DNA from: M0108 sp044228795
GTDB taxonomy: Bacteria > Pseudomonadota > Gammaproteobacteria > Chromatiales > Chromatiaceae
Direction of reading: 5' to 3'
DNA length: 64,000 nt
Assembly (NCBI GenBank): GCA_044228795.1
Contig: JBGAUE010000006.1
Span: forward strand, 1-64,000
Numbering within the stretch: the stretch's first letter is position 1; each line of letters begins with the position of its first letter. The position numbers and the translations under genes were made by a program. Shown here in pieces: positions 61,738 to 64,000 of the stretch. The notes under the pieces were generated by a model. The model did not search any database and had not been told where the DNA came from. It saw only the letters and a program-made list of their open reading frames with translations.

Positions 61738-64000
61738 ATGACGATCCGCCGCCTCTCTTCCCGCACCCACCGGCTCGACCAGAGCTTCCTGGCCGAGCAA
61801 CTCCAGGGCGCCCGTTCCTATCACCGTATCGCTGGCTACTTCACCAGTTCCCTCTTCGAGATCGCCCACGAATGGCTGGAATCCGTCCAGGAGGTGCGCA
61901 TCGTCTGCAACGTGGACCTGGCGCCGGAAGACCTGAAGGTTGCCCAACTGCGGGAGGCGCGGATGCTGGGGCGCTGGAACGAGCGCTCCATCGAGGCTGA
62001 ATCTCTGCGTAATCGCGAACGCTACCAGCGGCTGGACGCCTTTCTGGTCCGGCGCGGCCAGGTGATCCGGGTAGCACCGGACAGTATCTGCGGCTTCGTC
62101 CATGGCAAGGCTGGCGTTATCCAGCGGGCCGACGGGCGCAAGGTCGGTTTCATCGGCTCGATGAACGAGACCCGCCAGGGCTGGCAGCGCCATTACGAGA
62201 TCCTCTGGGAGGATGACTCGCCCGAGGGCGTGGCCTGGATCGAGGCCGAGTTCGAGTACCTCTGGCAGGCCGCCAGGCCCCTGCCGGAGGCGGTGTGCCG
62301 CGAGGTCCGGCGGCGCGGCCGGCGCTTTGAGGTTGGCCTGTCCGATATCCAGACCGATGAGATGGTGGCCCCGGCGGCCCTCATCGAATCGCCACTTTAC
62401 CGTGAGGGACTGTCTCTCCAACCCTGGCAACAGGGCTTCGTGGGCGAGTGCCTGCGCCATTTCCAGGACCAGGGTCAGGTGCGACTCTTGCTGGCGGATG
62501 AGGTGGGCCTGGGCAAGACCCTCTCCCTGGGTTGCGCCGCCCTGACTCTTTGCTTGTTGATGGAGAAGGGGCATCGCCGTCGCAAGCCCATCGTGATCTT
62601 CGCCCCGGCCACCCTCTGCGAGCAGTGGCAGACGGAGATGATCGATAAGCTCGGCATCCCCTGTGCCCGCTGGCACTCGGCGCACAAGGTCTGGCTCGAC
62701 CCCGAGGAGCGGACGATCTCGCCGGCGGGCCCCGAACACATCGCCCGTTGCCCCCTGCGCATTGGCATCATCTCCACTGGCCTCATGGTCCAGCCCTCCC
62801 AGGAGAAGCAGATCCTGATGGGCATCGGTTACGGTCTGGTGATCCTCGACGAGGCCCACAAGGCGCGCACTCGCCAGGGACTGGGTGCGGACGCCGGGGC
62901 CCCGAACGGACTGCTGACCTTTATGCTGAATCTGGCGGATCGGGCTGATCATTTGCTGCTGGGCACTGCCACGCCCATCCAAACCCGGGCCGAGGATCTG
63001 TGGGATCTAATGGGGGTGCTGCAGCGGGGCAGCAACGGTTTTGTCCTCGGCAATGCCCTGGCGCCCTGGCACAACCCGGCGCGCGTGTTGCCCATTCTGA
63101 GCGGCCTCCAGCGGGTGGAAAATCCGGACTTTGGTTGGCTTCTGCTGCGCTCACCCCTGCCGACCACGGACTCGACCAACGAGCCCAATGCCCGGCGGCT
63201 GTTCCGCAACCTGCGCGAAGAGTTGGGACTGAGCCCGCGGGAGCATCTGGCCGGGTCGTTGAACGAGTTGCCGGGCGACTTGCGGGACGATCTGGAGATC
63301 GAACTGGAGCGGGTCATTGACGGGGCCAGCTTTTTCCAGCGCGAGAACCCTCTTGTGCGCCATGTCGTCTTGCGTAAGCGGGTGACACTGGAAACGCGCG
63401 GCCTGCTGGACAAGATTGCCGTCAACGTCCACCCCGATGCGGGCTTGATCCAGGACCCGCACCGCTTCAATGCCCTCTTCCAGGACTTGGCGCTGCGCAC
63501 CACGCCCGATTTTGATCGGGCCTATGGGGAGGCCCTGAATTTTGGTGAAGTGCTCACCCGGCGGGGTAAGGTGGGTGGCTTCATGAAGAACCTGATGCAG
63601 CAGCGGGTCTGCTCCAGCGTCATCGCGGGCATCAATACCGCGACTCGCCTGCTGGCCGGCAGGACTGAGACAGCAGAGACCGAGGAGGCCGAGGAGGAAG
63701 TGGCCGTCCAGGACGACGAGGAACGGGCCGCCCTGGAGACCCTGATCCTGACTCTGGAGGGGATGGACGACGACCCTAAGCTGCGGGCCATGCGCTATTA
63801 CCTCGACGAGGAGGGCTGGTTGGCGCTCGGTTGCATCATCTTCAGCCAGTATTACGATACGGCGCGCTGGGTGGCGGACGCCCTGGCCGCCGAGCACCCG
63901 GGCGAGATCATCGGCCTTTATGCCGGAGCTGACAGAAGCCGACTCTACCGCGAAGGTCAGGTAGTTGGTATCGCCCGCGAGGAACTCAAGCGTATGGTTG
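61738..64000 (+). CDS. Helicase with N-terminal phospholipase-D-like segment, partial at window edge
   Basis: A protein of more than 754 residues that runs off the window. The N-terminal ~240 residues carry a PLD-type HxK site (FVHGKAG near residue 121, then GSMNET). The helicase core begins with LLADEVGLGKTLSLG (Walker A near residue 253), then VILDEAHKAR (DEAH box near 370) and LLLGTATPIQ. This is the SNF2/DEAH type that can remodel or translocate on DNA. The ATG at 61738 has GAGAAGG upstream. Combined with the ATPase and methylase it completes a helicase–methylase–ATPase set; the missing C-terminus and downstream genes could decide the exact system type. Confidence 0.85.
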   Translation, partial: MTIRRLSSRTHRLDQSFLAEQLQGARSYHRIAGYFTSSLFEIAHEWLESVQEVRIVCNVDLAPEDLKVAQLREARMLGRWNERSIEAESLRNRERYQRLDAFLVRRGQVIRVAPDSICGFVHGKAGVIQRADGRKVGFIGSMNETRQGWQRHYEILWEDDSPEGVAWIEAEFEYLWQAARPLPEAVCREVRRRGRRFEVGLSDIQTDEMVAPAALIESPLYREGLSLQPWQQGFVGECLRHFQDQGQVRLLLADEVGLGKTLSLGCAALTLCLLMEKGHRRRKPIVIFAPATLCEQWQTEMIDKLGIPCARWHSAHKVWLDPEERTISPAGPEHIARCPLRIGIISTGLMVQPSQEKQILMGIGYGLVILDEAHKARTRQGLGADAGAPNGLLTFMLNLADRADHLLLGTATPIQTRAEDLWDLMGVLQRGSNGFVLGNALAPWHNPARVLPILSGLQRVENPDFGWLLLRSPLPTTDSTNEPNARRLFRNLREELGLSPREHLAGSLNELPGDLRDDLEIELERVIDGASFFQRENPLVRHVVLRKRVTLETRGLLDKIAVNVHPDAGLIQDPHRFNALFQDLALRTTPDFDRAYGEALNFGEVLTRRGKVGGFMKNLMQQRVCSSVIAGINTATRLLAGRTETAETEEAEEEVAVQDDEERAALETLILTLEGMDDDPKLRAMRYYLDEEGWLALGCIIFSQYYDTARWVADALAAEHPGEIIGLYAGADRSRLYREGQVVGIAREELKRMV

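Noticed and set aside
61669..62982. 437-residue minus-strand ORF
   Set aside because: Antisense to the PLD/helicase gene, whose motifs are unambiguous although it lacks a stop in the window.
1..64000. tRNA, rRNA or CRISPR array
   Set aside because: No cloverleaf-like segment, rRNA stretch or regularly spaced direct repeats were seen on reading both strands; a tRNAscan or CRISPR search would be decisive.

Overview
This is a GC-rich chromosome segment from a gammaproteobacterium. zapD and yacG point to that class. A QmoAB–HdrCB sulfur-oxidation module and a hydrogenase-maturation cluster suggest a purple sulfur bacterium (Chromatiaceae-like). The class is well supported; the family is an inference from gene content only. 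No rRNA, tRNA or CRISPR array was recognised.

Layout. 1–2.8 kb: a large sacsin-like GHKL-ATPase gene at the left edge. 3.2–5.9 kb: a MerR regulator translationally coupled to a VIT/von Willebrand A protein. 6.5–10.3 kb: hydrogenase maturation genes (hypE, hypD, hypC and a HupK-like large-subunit paralogue) on the minus strand. 10.5–11.8 kb: a methyltransferase and a TPR protein. 12.0–16.5 kb: a relic integron, with a frameshifted and internally deleted integron integrase facing away from an AT-richer array of small genes separated by four attC-like sites. 16.6–35.9 kb: mostly housekeeping genes (two GH57 glucan enzymes, a Nudix/ThiE fusion, yacG, zapD, a flavin/2Fe-2S reductase, an epimerase, a UbiA prenyltransferase, ileS-lspA, a TraB protein, a HerA-like ATPase, pcm and an EF-G gene). 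36.7–41.9 kb: qmoA-qmoB-hdrC-hdrB, closed by a strong terminator. 42.1–51.6 kb: an interrupted secreted protease with SLH-like repeats, transporters, lrgAB, an Old Yellow Enzyme, an MBL hydrolase and an SGNH lipoprotein. 51.5–53.2 kb: a decayed toxin-antitoxin islet bracketed by two diverged copies of the SGNH gene's 5' end.

53.4–64.0 kb (running off the window): a probable anti-phage operon on the plus strand. It encodes a DUF499 AAA+ ATPase, a DUF3780 protein, an MntA/HepT pair, a DUF1156 DNA methyltransferase, a DUF4258/DUF2283 pair, and a helicase with an N-terminal phospholipase-D-like segment. Most junctions are ATGA overlaps. The helicase, methylase and ATPase resemble the Hma-type grouping as I recall it. 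Two small toxin-antitoxin-like pairs sit inside the operon. The HepT copy has His where the tyrosine usually adenylylated by MntA is expected. This operon and the integron relic are the most interesting parts of the window.
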